In this document: positions 1 to 11,097 of the stretch, piece after piece
Layout: each line of letters opens with the position of its first letter
How positions within the stretch are numbered: the first letter of the stretch is position 1
Origin: Sabethes cyaneus
Taxonomy: Eukaryota; Arthropoda; Insecta; Diptera; Culicidae
Reading direction: 5' to 3'
DNA length: 64,000 nucleotides
NCBI RefSeq assembly: GCF_943734655.1
Contig: NC_071354.1
Coordinates: forward strand, 195,732,911 to 195,796,910
The notes under the pieces: model-generated
What the model was told of the DNA's origin: nothing
What the model saw: only the letters and a program-made list of their open reading frames with translations
The model's database searches: none
Program-made: the position numbers and the translations under genes

Positions 1-189
1 CCTTTGTGGGACACAATCGTTTTATATCCCATTTGAGCCCAACGGGGTTGCAACGGGAAATTTGTTTTCTTTTTTTCTCATTATTTTTCTTTTTGCTTTT
101 AGTTTCCATTGTTTTCTATTGTTGGAGTTAGTCACCGTGCACTTTTATATCTTAAATTCATATATTTTTTCAGTAAAATATAGAATTTT

Positions 190-1580
190 TTTCTATATTT
201 TATCGAAAATCGATGAATTTATGTTCTGTTTTTCCTTTTGACTTCGTTGTCTCTCTTGTTCTTTCCCGTTACGTTATTTTGTTTTTCTGTCCCGTATTCC
301 CTTCATTTCTTGCTCGTTTTTATGACCACAGTTTTCTCTTTCTCGTCCTTTCCTGCCCCATTGTACGCTCTTTTCAAGTCCGTTTTAGCTATTTTCCTCC
401 TTTTGTTTTTTCGTTTTTTGTCTATTCCGTTGTTATGTCTTTCCTCTATGACATTATTTTCCTCCTTTTCTGTCACGTTCCGTTTTGTCCCATTTGTCTA
501 CCGTTTTAATTTTTACTCCATTTTCCTTTTTTTCCTATTCTCTTTTCTCAATTTTGTCAATCTTCTGCTTTTCTTTTCCTCCTTTTCTATACTTCTGTGT
601 TCTGTTTTTTTTTCTCCTTCCGGTCCAGTTTATCCTCATTTTCTTTCTTTAGCTTCCTTCTTTCTTACCATTGTTTTGTTATTTTACGTTTCCTGTCCAA
701 TTTGATCTTGTTTTCAGTCCAAATGTTTCTTCATTTAATTTTTTTTTTGTAAATTTCTATCCTGTTTTCTGTCTTATATCTTCTCTCTTTTCACGTTTCT
801 AGTTTTCGTCTTTTTTCCTTCTCGTTTTTCGTCTTCGTCTGTCACATTTTTACCCTTAAACGCTCCGTTTTTTCTTTTCTTCTGTTCTACTGCTCTGTTT
901 GTTTTTCTGTCACAATTTTTCGCCCTTTTCAGGTACATTTTACGTGTCGTTTATTTTCTGTCCCGATAACGCCTCTTCTATTTTTCCGTCTTTTTTCTTT
1001 TTGTCTTTCTTCTATTTGCTCCTTTTCTGTCATTACTGTCCTCCTTTTCTGACACGTCCCGTTTTTCTTTTCCGTTTCGTCCCATTTGTCTGCCGTTTTC
1101 ATTTTTTACTCCATTTTCCTTTTTTACTTATTTCTCTCTGAGACGAGATATGACATCTCGTAGCATATTTTAGACCATTTTAGACCAACCGTTGACTGGC
1201 CGAATTGGAATGCTTTGCTTGCATGAACACAAACACAAAAAGGGCACACACTGTTGTCAAGATCAACATGTACATAACTTTTGATAGCACTGCTAGGCAA
1301 CATGTGAAAAGTATCAAAAGTTTGGTGAAGAGAAAACAAAGAAGCCAGTTGTCACGTCTCGTTTCAGTTCTCGTTTTCTTTATGTGCTTCCGTACCTCCT
1401 TCTTTTTCTGATTTTTCTTCTATGCTTTTCCGTTCTCCCTCTTTTTATGCTAAGTCTTCCCTTTTTGGTCTCTTTTTACTTTTTTTCTCATAATATCTTC
1501 TTTTCCACTTGCCGCTCTTTTACGTCCCGTTTTCCGACCCATTTTGCCAAGGTTTTTCTTTCTTTTCCGTTTTTTCATGC

Positions 1581-1642
<62 letters not shown>

Positions 1643-1830
1643 TGCTCTTTCTCCCTTTCTCTTTCTCCCTTTCTCTCTCTCCCTTTCTCTTTCTCCCTTT
1701 CTCTTTCTCCCTTTATCTTTCTCTCCCATTATCTTTCTCTCTCTTTCTTTCTCTCTCTCTGTCCCTATCTCTTTCTCTCTCTGTCCCTCTCTCTCTCTCT
1801 ATGCTTCACGCATTTTTCCTCTTTTTCTAG
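190..1830. repeat. Pyrimidine-rich low-complexity tract with (CT)n microsatellite
   Basis: The plus strand is almost all T and C for about 1.6 kb, with recurring short words such as TTTTCTGTCAC and CCCGTTTT. A pure (CT)n run lies at about 1583-1640 and decays into CTTTCTCCCTTT-type variants to about 1800. A normal-composition stretch (about 1140-1345) interrupts it. Open frames here encode only F, L, S and P and overlap in several frames, so they are composition artefacts and not genes. Derivation from a degraded short tandem repeat is inference. Confidence 0.85.
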
Positions 1831-1859
1831 CAATATATTAAATCACATGATTTTTGAAT

Positions 1860-3428
1860 AATACCTGAAGAAGATTAAAAAAGGCCAGTTTTGAATTCCG
1901 ATATAACCGATAACCGATATTCCAAAACGTCTAGGTCTATGTTCTCAAAATATATCCACCTTAGAACTCAGGTTGAAAAATCCTGTGATTTGAGACCCTA
2001 TTTGCCATATTCCCGAAGAAAATTTAAATTGGCCAGTTTTAAGTCCCAGTAGAAGCGATAATGGGTATTCCAAAATGTCTAGATGGTCTCAAAATACATC
2101 CGCCCAAGAGCTTGGGTTGAAAAATTCTGTGGCTTGATATCATATTTGCCATGTGTCCGAAAAAAATTTAAAATGGCCACTTTTTGGTTCCGGCAGAACC
2201 GATAACGGATATTCTGAAATATCCAGTTGTTCTCAAAATAAAACAAAATGTCCAATCAAGAGCTCGTATTGAAAGGTCCCGTTATTTGACACGCCATTTG
2301 CCATATATCCGTAGGAAATTTAAAATGGCCAGTTTCGAGGTCCGATAGAAGGGACAATGGATAGTCCGGAATGTTAAGATGATCTCATAATAAATGGAAA
2401 CCTCCATCCAAGAGCACGTATTGAAAAATCTTGTGATTTGATACCCCATTTACCATATTTCCAAAAAGAATTAAAATGGCCAATTTGGAGTTCCAGTAGA
2501 AGCAATAATGAATATTCTGGAATGTCCAGATGGTCTCAAAATATATCGAAAGGTCCACCCAAGAGATCGTACTCAAAAAAATCCTGTGATTTGATAGGCC
2601 ATTTGCCATATGTCCAAAGGAGATTTAAAATGGCCAGTTTTGAATTCCGAAAGAACCGATAACGGATATTCCGGAATGTCCACCTGGGCTCAAAACACAT
2701 CAAAATGTCCCCAAGAACTCGTCTTGAAAGAACCTGTGGTTTGATACTTCATTTGCCATATTTCCAAAGAAAATTAAAAATGGCCAGTTTTGCGATCTGC
2801 TAGAAGCAAAAATAGATATTCCGGAATGTCTGGATGGTCTCAAAATACATCGAAATTTCACCTAAGTGCTCATATTGAAAAATCCTGTGATTTGACACCA
2901 GTTTTGGGTTCCGGTAGAACTGATAATGGATATTCCGGAATGTCTAGATGATCTCAAAATATGACGAAATGTCCATCAAGAACTCAAGATTTTATACCCT
3001 ATTTGCCACATATCCGAATAAAATTTAAAATGGCCAGTTTTGAGTTCTGGTAGAAGCGATGCCGGAAGTTCCGGAATGTCCAGTTGTTTTCAAAATACAT
3101 CGAAATGTCCACCCAAGAGCACTTGTTGAAAAATTCTGTGACTTAATATCATATTTGCCATATGTCTGAAGAAAACTTAAAATGGCCAGTTTTGAGTTCC
3201 GGTAGAAGTGGTTATAGATATTCCGGAATGTTCAGATAGGCTCAAAATGCATCCAAATGTCCCTCAAAGAACGCTTGTTGAAAAATCCCATGATATGATA
3301 CCGTGTTTGTCATATGTCCGAAAAAACTTAAAATTGCCAGTTTGGAATTCCGATAGAACCGATAACGGATATTCTGGAGTGTCCAGATGGTCTCAAAATA
3401 CATCGAAATGTCCACCTAAGACCTAGTG
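1860..3428 (+). repeat. Minisatellite array, ~150-bp units, about 11 copies
   Basis: The phrase AATGGCCAGTTTTGA recurs near 1883, 2031, 2175, 2327, 2478, 2632, 2782, 2898, 3032, 3184 and 3335, giving a period of 144-154 bp. One unit near 2898 is shortened by a deletion. Each unit also carries GTGATTTGATACC, ATTTGCCATAT, GATATTCCGGAATGTC and GGTCTCAAAATACATC in the same order. Units differ by many substitutions, so the array is old. No conserved reading frame runs through the units; stops occur in all frames. Confidence 0.93.
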
Positions 3429-3560
3429 TTCATGGCAAATGTGGTATCAAATCACAGGATTTTTCAACACGAGTTTTTGGGTGGACAATTTGATGTATTT
3501 TGAGCCTATCTCGACATTCCGGAATATCCACTATCGCTTCTACTGGAATCTTAAGATTCA
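3429..3560 (-). repeat. Inverted unit closing the minisatellite array
   Basis: The same unit words appear here in reverse complement (ATGGCAAATGTGG, ATCAAATCACAGG, TGATGTATTTTGAG, ATTCCGGAATATCC), directly abutting the end of the direct array. The array therefore ends in an inverted junction. This may reflect an inversion breakpoint or a foldback origin; the sequence does not say which. Confidence 0.85.
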
Positions 3561-6412
3561 GTCAGTTGAGAGTTTCCCTATTGAAATGATTTTTAATCTA
3601 AATTTTTGTAATTCAATTTGAAATTAACAGTAGATCGGATGCATTGCTTTTCAATACCATCAAATCACGCATATGAAAAAAATTTAAATGATTCGTCTAA
3701 ACCGTTCCAACAACAACGGTTCGATTTGAATGCTTCCTCGAATCATAACTTCAGAGCCATAACCGGCAACCACTTCAAAGCACATCCTCGGTGTCAGTCA
3801 AGATTTACATTCTTTTACAACATTGTTTTGATAAAACATATAATTAAATTTATGAAGATAATTCATAAAGAGGCAGCCATCGTAAAAGTGCACGTCCGCT
3901 TGCTGGTACGGTTGTACCGACACCGTCCTGCCTGCTCGCACAAACACACCCAAGGCCGGTGGAAAATCGCGCAGACGGCACGTCTGACACCGCTGTTCCG
4001 CGTCAGCCGGCCGCAGCATAAAACCATAACCCCGGAGCATATATACTTTCATACGGCCCAGCAGCAGCGTGGTGCACCTCGTAACCTTTGAAGAATTTTT
4101 GCACCGCCTCCCAAAGTTTTTTTTTACGACCATCCTCGGCAAGATTGGCAAGCAGCAAGTGCTCCGCTCGTAGCGCGAGCAGAGTGGAGCGGAGCGGAGC
4201 GTAACGAAGCGGCGGCGGCGGCGGCAGCGGCGGCAGCAGGCACTTCATTCATCACACTCCGAAAGAAAAGCAGCCAAGTTGAAAATCCATAAAATTATAA
4301 AATTTATACGAAAATTACTACACGCGCGCCGAGCCTTCCCCACTCCCAGTGAATTCGCCAATTTTCCCGGCCGCCTGAAATTTGATGACTTTTTCGTCTT
4401 TCCCAAAGTGTTGTTGACTGGTTGCTTGCTTGCTCGCTGGCTTACTTGCTAGCTAGTCATGTTTTAGCACTTTCGAGAAGTATTCATCAAAACATAAAGA
4501 AATGTGCATGTGCATTTGCAAGGCAAGAGGTGAACACTTTGCTAAGCTGGATGATCTTGCCCTGTACGCGCAGCCGCTGACTGCTGACATAATGCAAGCG
4601 GAGGTAATAAACGAATGAATAAATTATACTAAATTTAAGGAAACGCATGGCGGTCTGTTCTGCTGCCGAGGTCTTGGAACGGATCAACGAGCAAAACTCC
4701 CGCACATTGTCGATGCAAGGTGGTCCCGTTTATGTCGACTGCAATGTCGTATCGAATTAGGAAACAGCTCAGGTCTGACGACTGGGATTGAGAGATCGCA
4801 TTGGAATGCAGACGCTGGCAAAAAGTAATTGACTGCAAGACGTGGTCTGCGCTAATGATGAAAACTCCTGGAAATATCAGACGGTTAAATTAAGATCGCA
4901 TGAAATCAACGAACATCGATTCGATCAGGCTGTAGCTCGCATGCTTCTAATCACCAAAATGTAAATTATCTAACCTCATCAACAATCACATCCCATATAG
5001 ACTACATCTGCTTAAAGCAGAAAAAAAAACTTTTCATTCAACTCTAACGCAGGCACGGTTTGACCAGCAAATAACAAATGCTTCGCCCCGAGATGGTAGG
5101 CATGGTGAAGTCATGTTGCGTGACTTGGTGAACTTCTTCACTTCTGTCCATCTTTCCTGACAGCAGCAACAGCAGCAGTTTCTCTAAACGCCAAAATCGA
5201 GCGCACGAAACCAAGCCCAAGGAATCCTCTTCGACGACGACGACGACGAGGCGAAAAAGACACGAGAAGGAAATCAGTCGACTCCCGTATAATAACCATA
5301 ATAGGACTATAATCACAACAATTTGCTCACTGAGATACACATTAATTACGAGGTCTGTGAGAATCCTATAAATTACCGGATAAATCGTCCCGAGAGTTGT
5401 CTCTACACATCGAACGCAGGTTCGGATAGATAGCCACACGGCCAACCAGCCGGCCACGGCCAGAGAGAACGAGGGGTTGAAGAACGGTCTTAATTGAATA
5501 AACATCATCGAGTTGTGGTTTGAGCGTCGTCGTCGTCGTTTGCGTAGTCTCGGACCGAACCGTTTGTTGCCGCATGCTGTGCAAACAAGTCCACACAGCA
5601 TCTTCCTTCTCCTGTACCTTGCCTCATGCCTACCGACCAGAGCAGAGCCTTTGTGTGATATCGTCGTCGTTGTCGATGAATGTGACGAAAGGAAAGTGAG
5701 AAAAGAAATTATCCAGGTCCTCTCGCCCGAGGGAATCCTTGACCGACCGTTTCCCATCATTTTTCCTTCCTTCAGTTCGATGATTGGAACAGGTTCTAGC
5801 TCCCACCGAGCGCAAAACCCGATCCGATACAAACTGGGCACTGGGCACTGGGGTGTTAGTCAACTCGCGAAGAATGGAAACCTAAATAAATTGAAGTGAT
5901 TAAGCGGCACTTAATACCTCTTGTCAATACATAAGATGAGATGTGATGCTGCAGAATGTTACGGCGCGCTGAGTCAACGAACGGGAAGCGCGGGAATGTG
6001 GGGTGGATGTAATCTTCCAGATGTCCCCTTTTGCACACTGCAGTTCAACCGTTAAAAGACCATTACCGATGTGACCATTGGATTATTCGACACGCTCTGC
6101 TGGACAAATTCCTACCGGAATCTAGGAATCTGTGACTTTGAACTTGTTGGAAAGATATATTATCAATTTGCAACGGAATTCCAGCAGATCATTAGGATGT
6201 TCTGTGATTGTGTATTGTTCTGAGAAAGACTGTTATTATTATCGGTATCATTTACCCATTTAAAATAATCAGAAACGTTATTATTGCTACTGAATGTTCG
6301 AAGAAAATTTTTCGTTGCTTCTTCTAATCGAAAGAGTTCAATATTTTTCAAAACTTCAAGTTGGAAACTAACTTTAAAAAAATATCTTTCAAGCGTATCA
6401 AACGTTTAAAGA
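3561..6412. other. Unique, partly GC-rich DNA; no supported gene
   Basis: No recognisable protein, RNA or transposon was found. There are short GC-rich or triplet tracts: GCGGCG near 4210-4236, CAGCAG near 5160-5180, and CGACGA/CGTCGT near 5230-5252 and 5523-5540. The longest minus-strand open frame (5044-5841, 265 codons) looks like a shadow of triplet-rich DNA: it overlaps other open frames, has no family resemblance and contains V, L and R runs made by the repeats. Host regulatory DNA is possible but unproven. Confidence 0.5.
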
Positions 6413-6527
6413 ATTATTCTTCGAATTCTGTGATTTGATACCCCATTTGCCATATTTTCGAAAAGAATTCCAAATGACCACTTTTGAATTCCGGTAGAAC
6501 CGACAACGGATGTTACGGAATGTGAAG
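6413..6527 (+). repeat. Isolated copy of the 150-bp minisatellite unit
   Basis: It carries TGTGATTTGATACCCC, ATTTGCCATATTTTCG, TTTTGAATTCCGGTAG and a GGATGTTACGGAATGT variant in the same order as the 1.9-3.4 kb array, about 3 kb away from it. It is either a dispersed single unit or a remnant of a once longer array. Confidence 0.85.
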
Positions 6528-7260
6528 CGTAAGGCAGCGCTCTACAGGATAGTGTAAAGGTCATTACATATTAGGGACTACAAATAAAACGGATAACTTG
6601 TGCGCAATCAATTAAGCAGATTTCAACTCATGACGTCAAAAAAATCCCACCGTGATCTGGAATATCTCCGGGAAAATGGAACCATATTTTACCAGCTTAT
6701 TTTTTATTAAAGACCAATCTAATGTGGTTCTTTTAAGATCAGTTGCATAAAAATCGCTTGAAAAACAGTGGAGATAGAGCAAAAATGTAACTGAAAGTAT
6801 CTTCATTTTTGATGTCGGGGACGTAAAGGTTAAAAATTACCGTTCGATTATTACTATTCAACCTTTTAAGACTGTAGGTACAGGGTGTTTTGTATATATT
6901 TTGGCTTGGTTAAGGCAAAATGAAAGACAAACAAGCTCAGTCCTCAGATTACACCTTTCTTCACCTCAGATTACACCTTCACGGAATTTACTAATGAGCG
7001 ACACACTAACAGGAATCGTAAAAGTTGAAATTCTTTCGAACTCTGGCACTTAATAGCATCACCCTCTCTGCATCAAATAACCATTTGTGGGTGTAAAAAT
7101 ATTGTCTAATTAAGCAACTTTGTCTGTTCTGATTTATTAAAATTCACCTAGTTTTTTATTATTGCAGTTACGATTACCAGACTTGATTTGGTCTTTTTAC
7201 TCTAGTGAACTGTTAACTAATCATCTATATAATGTAAGTGAGCCTCCGTGGGAGGCGCGC
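6528..7260. other. AT-rich DNA without recognised content
   Basis: No gene was seen. CTCAGATTACACCTT occurs twice in close succession (near 6951 and 6964), a local duplication. The phrases resemble generic dispersed repeat DNA but no boundaries could be set. Confidence 0.4.
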
Positions 7261-7267
7261 GTTTGTT

Positions 7268-7440
7268 TCCTTTGAGCCTCTTCCTTTCATGTATTTAGTC
7301 TTCAACGCATTTATTTTTAGCCCAATTCTCCTAGACTCCGCTTTCAGGCTGGCGTAGATTGCCTCCGCCGTCGCAAAGTTCTTGGCAATAATATCGAAGT
7401 CATCTGCAAAGCCTAGAAGTCAGCCCGATCGCTGATACCG
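7268..7440 (-). pseudogene. RTE-clade reverse transcriptase fragment
   Basis: On the minus strand a short open stretch reads GFADDFDIIAKNFATAEAIY followed by a lysine/arginine-rich part and ending KTKYMKGRGSK. FADD is the catalytic motif C of non-LTR reverse transcriptases, and the following KxKINxxKTKYM pattern matches the RTE family, including the full element at 21886-27128 (FADDVDAV, then SKTKYMLAGG). Only about 55 codons remain, without flanking RT motifs or ends. It is a decayed internal scrap. Confidence 0.8.
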
Positions 7441-7492
7441 ATTACTCACGATGGCTCGTACTCCCGTCCGTGAGTAGCATCGAGGGCTAAGA

Positions 7493-7521
7493 TGAAGAAG
7501 AAGAAGAAGAAGAAAAAGAAA
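7493..7521. repeat. (AAG)n microsatellite
   Basis: Uninterrupted GAAGAAGAA-type triplets, slightly degenerate at the right edge. Confidence 0.9.
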
Positions 7522-7899
7522 TGCAAAATCCCAGTGCGCCACCAGCCTCACGGGCAGTTGATTCCCCGCGAGTTTTTTCACTCGGGAATAAGATATGCAT
7601 GAAGACGATGTGAGGATGTGTGTGCGTAAGTGTGTGGGTAGCAGAATGTCTGCACACAGCACCGGAGGCTATTTCTTTTACACCTGCGTGTGCAGCGTAA
7701 GCGTTGAATGCTATGTTTCTCATACTCTTTCGCGTGTGAGCAGGCATGGTTGAATTCTCACTCGATTCGCAACATTGGTTACCTCAAAATGTAAAATAGT
7801 TGTTCTTTATACAAAATTAGAAGATAATTAAAATTTGAATTTTTTTTATGAAAATTCATATGAAATATTTCTACACTCACTCTTTTTACATGGTTTATT

Positions 7900-8130
7900 T
7901 TTATTATAGTTTGCGAATCAACGCAGTTTTTACGATTTTTCAATTAATGTAGTTTTTTACAACGTCTTACAAATTAATGCGTTTTTTTTCTACAGCTATT
8001 TTTAAATTTGAGCGGTTTGTTCGATCATTTTTGGATTTTAAATAGTTTTTTTCGGAGATTTTTGCATAAACGCGGTTTTTTATAACGTTTTTTTTTTGTT
8101 TTAAAGACGATTTTCGAATCAACGCATATT
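7900..8130 (-). repeat. Degenerate 'CGCGTAAAA' module
   Basis: Spaced copies of AACGCAGTTTTTACG, TTAATGCGTTTTTTT and AAACGCGGTTTTTTAT occur every 20-50 bp. Similar GCGTAAA/TTTACGCG words are seen at 51060-51260, 52105-52210 and 62195-62285. It is a non-coding dispersed repeat family, heavily diverged. Confidence 0.55.
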
Positions 8131-8194
8131 TTTTTATGCGCCACATATCCCCCGTGACTTGGGTGTATTGAAAAATGTATTCAATCCGCTTCTC

Positions 8195-8380
8195 TTTTTT
8201 AGGGGGTGAGGAAGTATCTGGTGCGAAGAACAATAAGCTAGATGAACTGGAAAATTTCGATATATAGGCCAAAAATATATTGGTTCGTTCAATGCCAGAT
8301 AGGGCTCGCACCCACGCTCTTCCAGTTGGTATCCGAATATTTTACTAACTAAACTACTACCACACCTTTATATTAAATAG
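8195..8380 (-). mobile_element. tRNA-derived SINE (Feilai-like), copy 1
   Basis: Read on the minus strand, a tRNA-like head has an A-box-like TAGTAGTTTAGTTAG and a B-box-like GTGGGTGCGAGCCC. It is followed by a body with CATTGAACGAACCAATATA and TTTTTGGCC, and a tail rich in CCCTAAAAAA. The same order is found on the plus strand at 50186-50365 and 57478-57678. The polymerase III box layout and body make a SINE call strong. Assignment to the Aedes Feilai family is by resemblance only. Confidence 0.8.
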
Positions 8381-8460
8381 TCTAATATCCAATTTTGTTT
8401 TATTTTCCCAGTTCTATCACACTACATCCTCACCCCCCAAAAGAGAGGTTACGTTATGGC

Positions 8461-9147
8461 CAGTGTTGAAAAATTCATGGCAGTAAAAAAGTCATTGAGA
8501 TTTCAAGCACAAGAAATTTCAACTTTGATCAGAAGCGCCGAACTCACATATGAATTTCTCTCGTTATTATATGCGATGTCTCTGTTGCTATGCGATGTGA
8601 ACCAAATTCAGCTGTGAACATTTTGCTTACTTCTTCCACAGCTGGCATTTCATACAACGAACCAGAGAGCGAAAGAGAATTAATTGCCAGAGAAAACATC
8701 AGCTGCGAAAAAAGCTAGCACACATTCATGAATGAAGATGGCAAACAAATTAGCAGAATTTACATTTTTCCTTCGCGGAAATCGACATTTTCTTAACTAG
8801 AAAGTAAAAAGCCTAATAAGAATTAGATAAACATGCAGTTTAAATGTGTATTTTAGTATAACTTTACGATTTATTTAAAGATTCATTCTCTTACGCTCAG
8901 TCACAGTTACGTATCGCACGAGAGAATGCCTATGATGTTCAACAACGAATTTGTATGTATAGGTATAGCTCCGGGTAGCAGTTGAAGCAAAGCAGAATAT
9001 GATCAAGCGGGAAGAAATATGTGTAAGTTTTGTGCTTCTTGTTATGAAAACAGAAAAACTCACGCGTGAGTTTTTTCTGCATAAAATCAAGTTGACATGA
9101 TTTTGATTTTTGACGAGTTTTGAGATTTCGAGTTTTTAACATCACTG
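8461..9147. mobile_element. hAT-like MITE (687 bp)
   Basis: Ends are CAGTGTTGAAAAATTC and, reverse complemented, CAGTGATGTTAAAAACTC. The flanks are GTTATGGC (8453-8460) and GTTATGAC (9148-9155), an 8-bp target duplication with one mismatch. An 8-bp duplication with CAGxG-type ends is the hAT signature. There is no transposase inside, so it is non-autonomous. It lies immediately beside the SINE. Confidence 0.75.
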
Positions 9148-9589
9148 GTTATGACCGCGTATAGAGTTATAAACAAGTAAAAACAAAAAAGAAACACCCA
9201 GTCAAAAAAGAGCATTAACATAACCTTTTGGACCACGTGTAATCAAAACTTTTCGGAGTTTTCATCATCAAAATATCAAAATATAAGCATATTTTTCACA
9301 ATAAAGTTGCACAACTAATACAAAACTTTAACAACATGGCATCAAAAATTATTGTGTGAATTTTAGGTTATTTCTTTTACCACAAAAATATAAATATCTA
9401 ATATAATTATCATCTTGAAAGGTATTACGTTACTTTCAACATTGCGTAGAGTTAACAGTTAGTTGATCCAGATGAGACATACGCTAACTATCTTAAGGTG
9501 CTTGTCCAAACCTATAAAGACGATACATTTTGAATTCCAAATAAAACATAAAATTGGATCGATTATTCGCGCTCATTGCCCTCATTCAG

Positions 9590-9790
9590 TGGGGAATTTT
9601 TATGCCATTTAAGATTCAAACGACCGCCACGACTCTTTTGCAGTGGTGTATTCTAACGCTCCAATTTTCGATTTTGGTTGGTATCCCCACAGACCGGTGT
9701 CAAACTTTCTACGCAATAAGTCTTCTATAAAGCGCACCGTGTGGCATGTTGCGCCTTCTTGTTGGAACAAACATCATCGCCGTCAATCTC
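9590..9790 (-). pseudogene. Deleted IS630/Tc1-mariner transposase fragment
   Basis: On the minus strand CLFQQEGATCHTVRFIEDLL is recognisable as the FQQDGATCHTA block around the second catalytic Asp of an insect ITm transposase, here changed to Glu. A few tens of bases further on, another frame reads SRGGRLN, resembling the RGGHLND motif near the C-terminus of that family. The DNA between the two motifs is much too short, so an internal deletion has occurred. There are no TIRs and no intact frame. Confidence 0.7.
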
Positions 9791-10008
9791 ATCAAGAAAT
9801 GGCGAAAGCGCTAATTATTAGCCATTATCGCACGGCCTTCTTTTATTTTGGTGTGTTACAGCAGTCCCCAGTGCAGTGTACAGAGCGAGTAGTAATAACT
9901 GTCAGTAAATTAAATGCATAAATTTCAATTACGTGTAAAATATATCCTTAACATTTGTCTTAATTTAGTCCAATTTAAATCGTTCTTTGTTCTAATTACA
10001 AGTCGCAA

Positions 10009-10630
10009 TCATTGTTGAAAAGCGTTACAGCTGGTATTCACGACATCCTGAGGTATTTCATCATAAGTTTTCTCCAAACGTTGTTTGAAAATGCCCACAG
10101 TCAATCCTTTGGCCCTCCCTAGTTTGCCTAGCATGTAACCCCATGCGTAGAAGTCGAGAGGATTCAAATCAGGCGAAGAGGCAGACCACTTCTTTCGAAA
10201 AAATAAAATCCGGAAAATTGTCCTCACAAGAAGCTTGTGAGCTTTCGCCTGATGAGACGCTGCAGAATCTTGTTGGAAGCAATATGGTGCATTCTTGTAG
10301 CGTTTTTTGACAATGGGAATATATAGTGTTGATTTTAACACCAGGTTCAATGAAACAGCAATGGAACCATCAAATTTTGGGAGAAACATGCTCACACCAT
10401 CCACCTGGAAACATTCTGGAACCTTTGAACAACCAGTTTGCCCCGAAAATCCGACGATTTTGTTGGTTGTGGTGATCCTGTAGCAGAATTTCACAATCAC
10501 TACGCTGCTTGAGCAGCTGCCGAAATTTTCCGACGCTTGAAACCTTCTGCTTTTCCGTCAAACCGTGCACCCGCTTTATATAGGTCAATTCAAGATCATC
10601 TTGATCAAAATATTCATTATGGCTCACTGC
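10009..10630 (-). pseudogene. mariner-like (ITm, DDxD) transposase pseudogene
   Basis: The minus strand shows the C-terminal half of a mariner-like transposase. It has YKNAPYCFQQDSAASH with the second catalytic Asp, then SSPDLNPLDFYAWGYM with candidate third Asp residues (SPD and LDF), then an IPQDVVN...CNAF ending typical of the family. Upstream, a shifted frame (10370-10627) carries more conserved-looking coding. A frameshift near 10430-10500 breaks it, and the N-terminal helix-turn-helix region and TIRs were not found. Spacing from QQD to LDF is 37 residues, suggesting a DD37D-type relative. Confidence 0.82.
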
Positions 10631-11097
10631 GAAATTCCTAGTTCCTTCGCCATCTTACGTTCAGATTGCTGTGGTTTCCGTCGAATTCGCTCTCTTGCTC
10701 GTTTGATGGCTTCCGGTGTCCTTACAGAGCGTTTAGGGCCAGGTTTGGAGAGTATTTTCCAAAAACCTGTTTTCTTGTTTCGCCTGATGGGACGAGAGAT
10801 GCATAGGGTATGTTGCTGTTTCGTCGTAATTGCCTATTCCCGTCCTATCCAACACAAATTATTAAAAGTATCAGCGATTTTTATGACACACAATGCAAAA
10901 TTAGTTATTCTCTAATATTTTAGTTTTTTGACTCTAATACGCGATCACTCAAAGTGAACTGAGATTTATTTGAACCCTTTTTTCATTAAAGAATTCCTAG
11001 CTGCCAAATTTCCTACGTTTTTTCGTGTGACGAAGAAGAAAATGTCCACTAATCGTTTCAATTTCCGTCGTTCATAAAATGAAAATAACCCACGTAA

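Noticed and set aside
1384..1861. Several overlapping Ser/Leu-rich open frames
   Set aside because: Translation of the (CT)n microsatellite and pyrimidine tract.
1860..3560. CRISPR-like regular repeats
   Set aside because: The repeated unit is ~150 bp with no short-repeat/unique-spacer pattern, and the genome is clearly eukaryotic; it is a minisatellite.
5044..5841. 265-codon minus-strand open frame
   Set aside because: Lies in triplet-rich DNA, overlaps other open frames on both strands, has runs made by simple repeats and no family resemblance.
8282..8375. A genuine tRNA gene
   Set aside because: A- and B-box-like words are degenerate and no cloverleaf can be closed; the attached body shared with two other loci shows a SINE.
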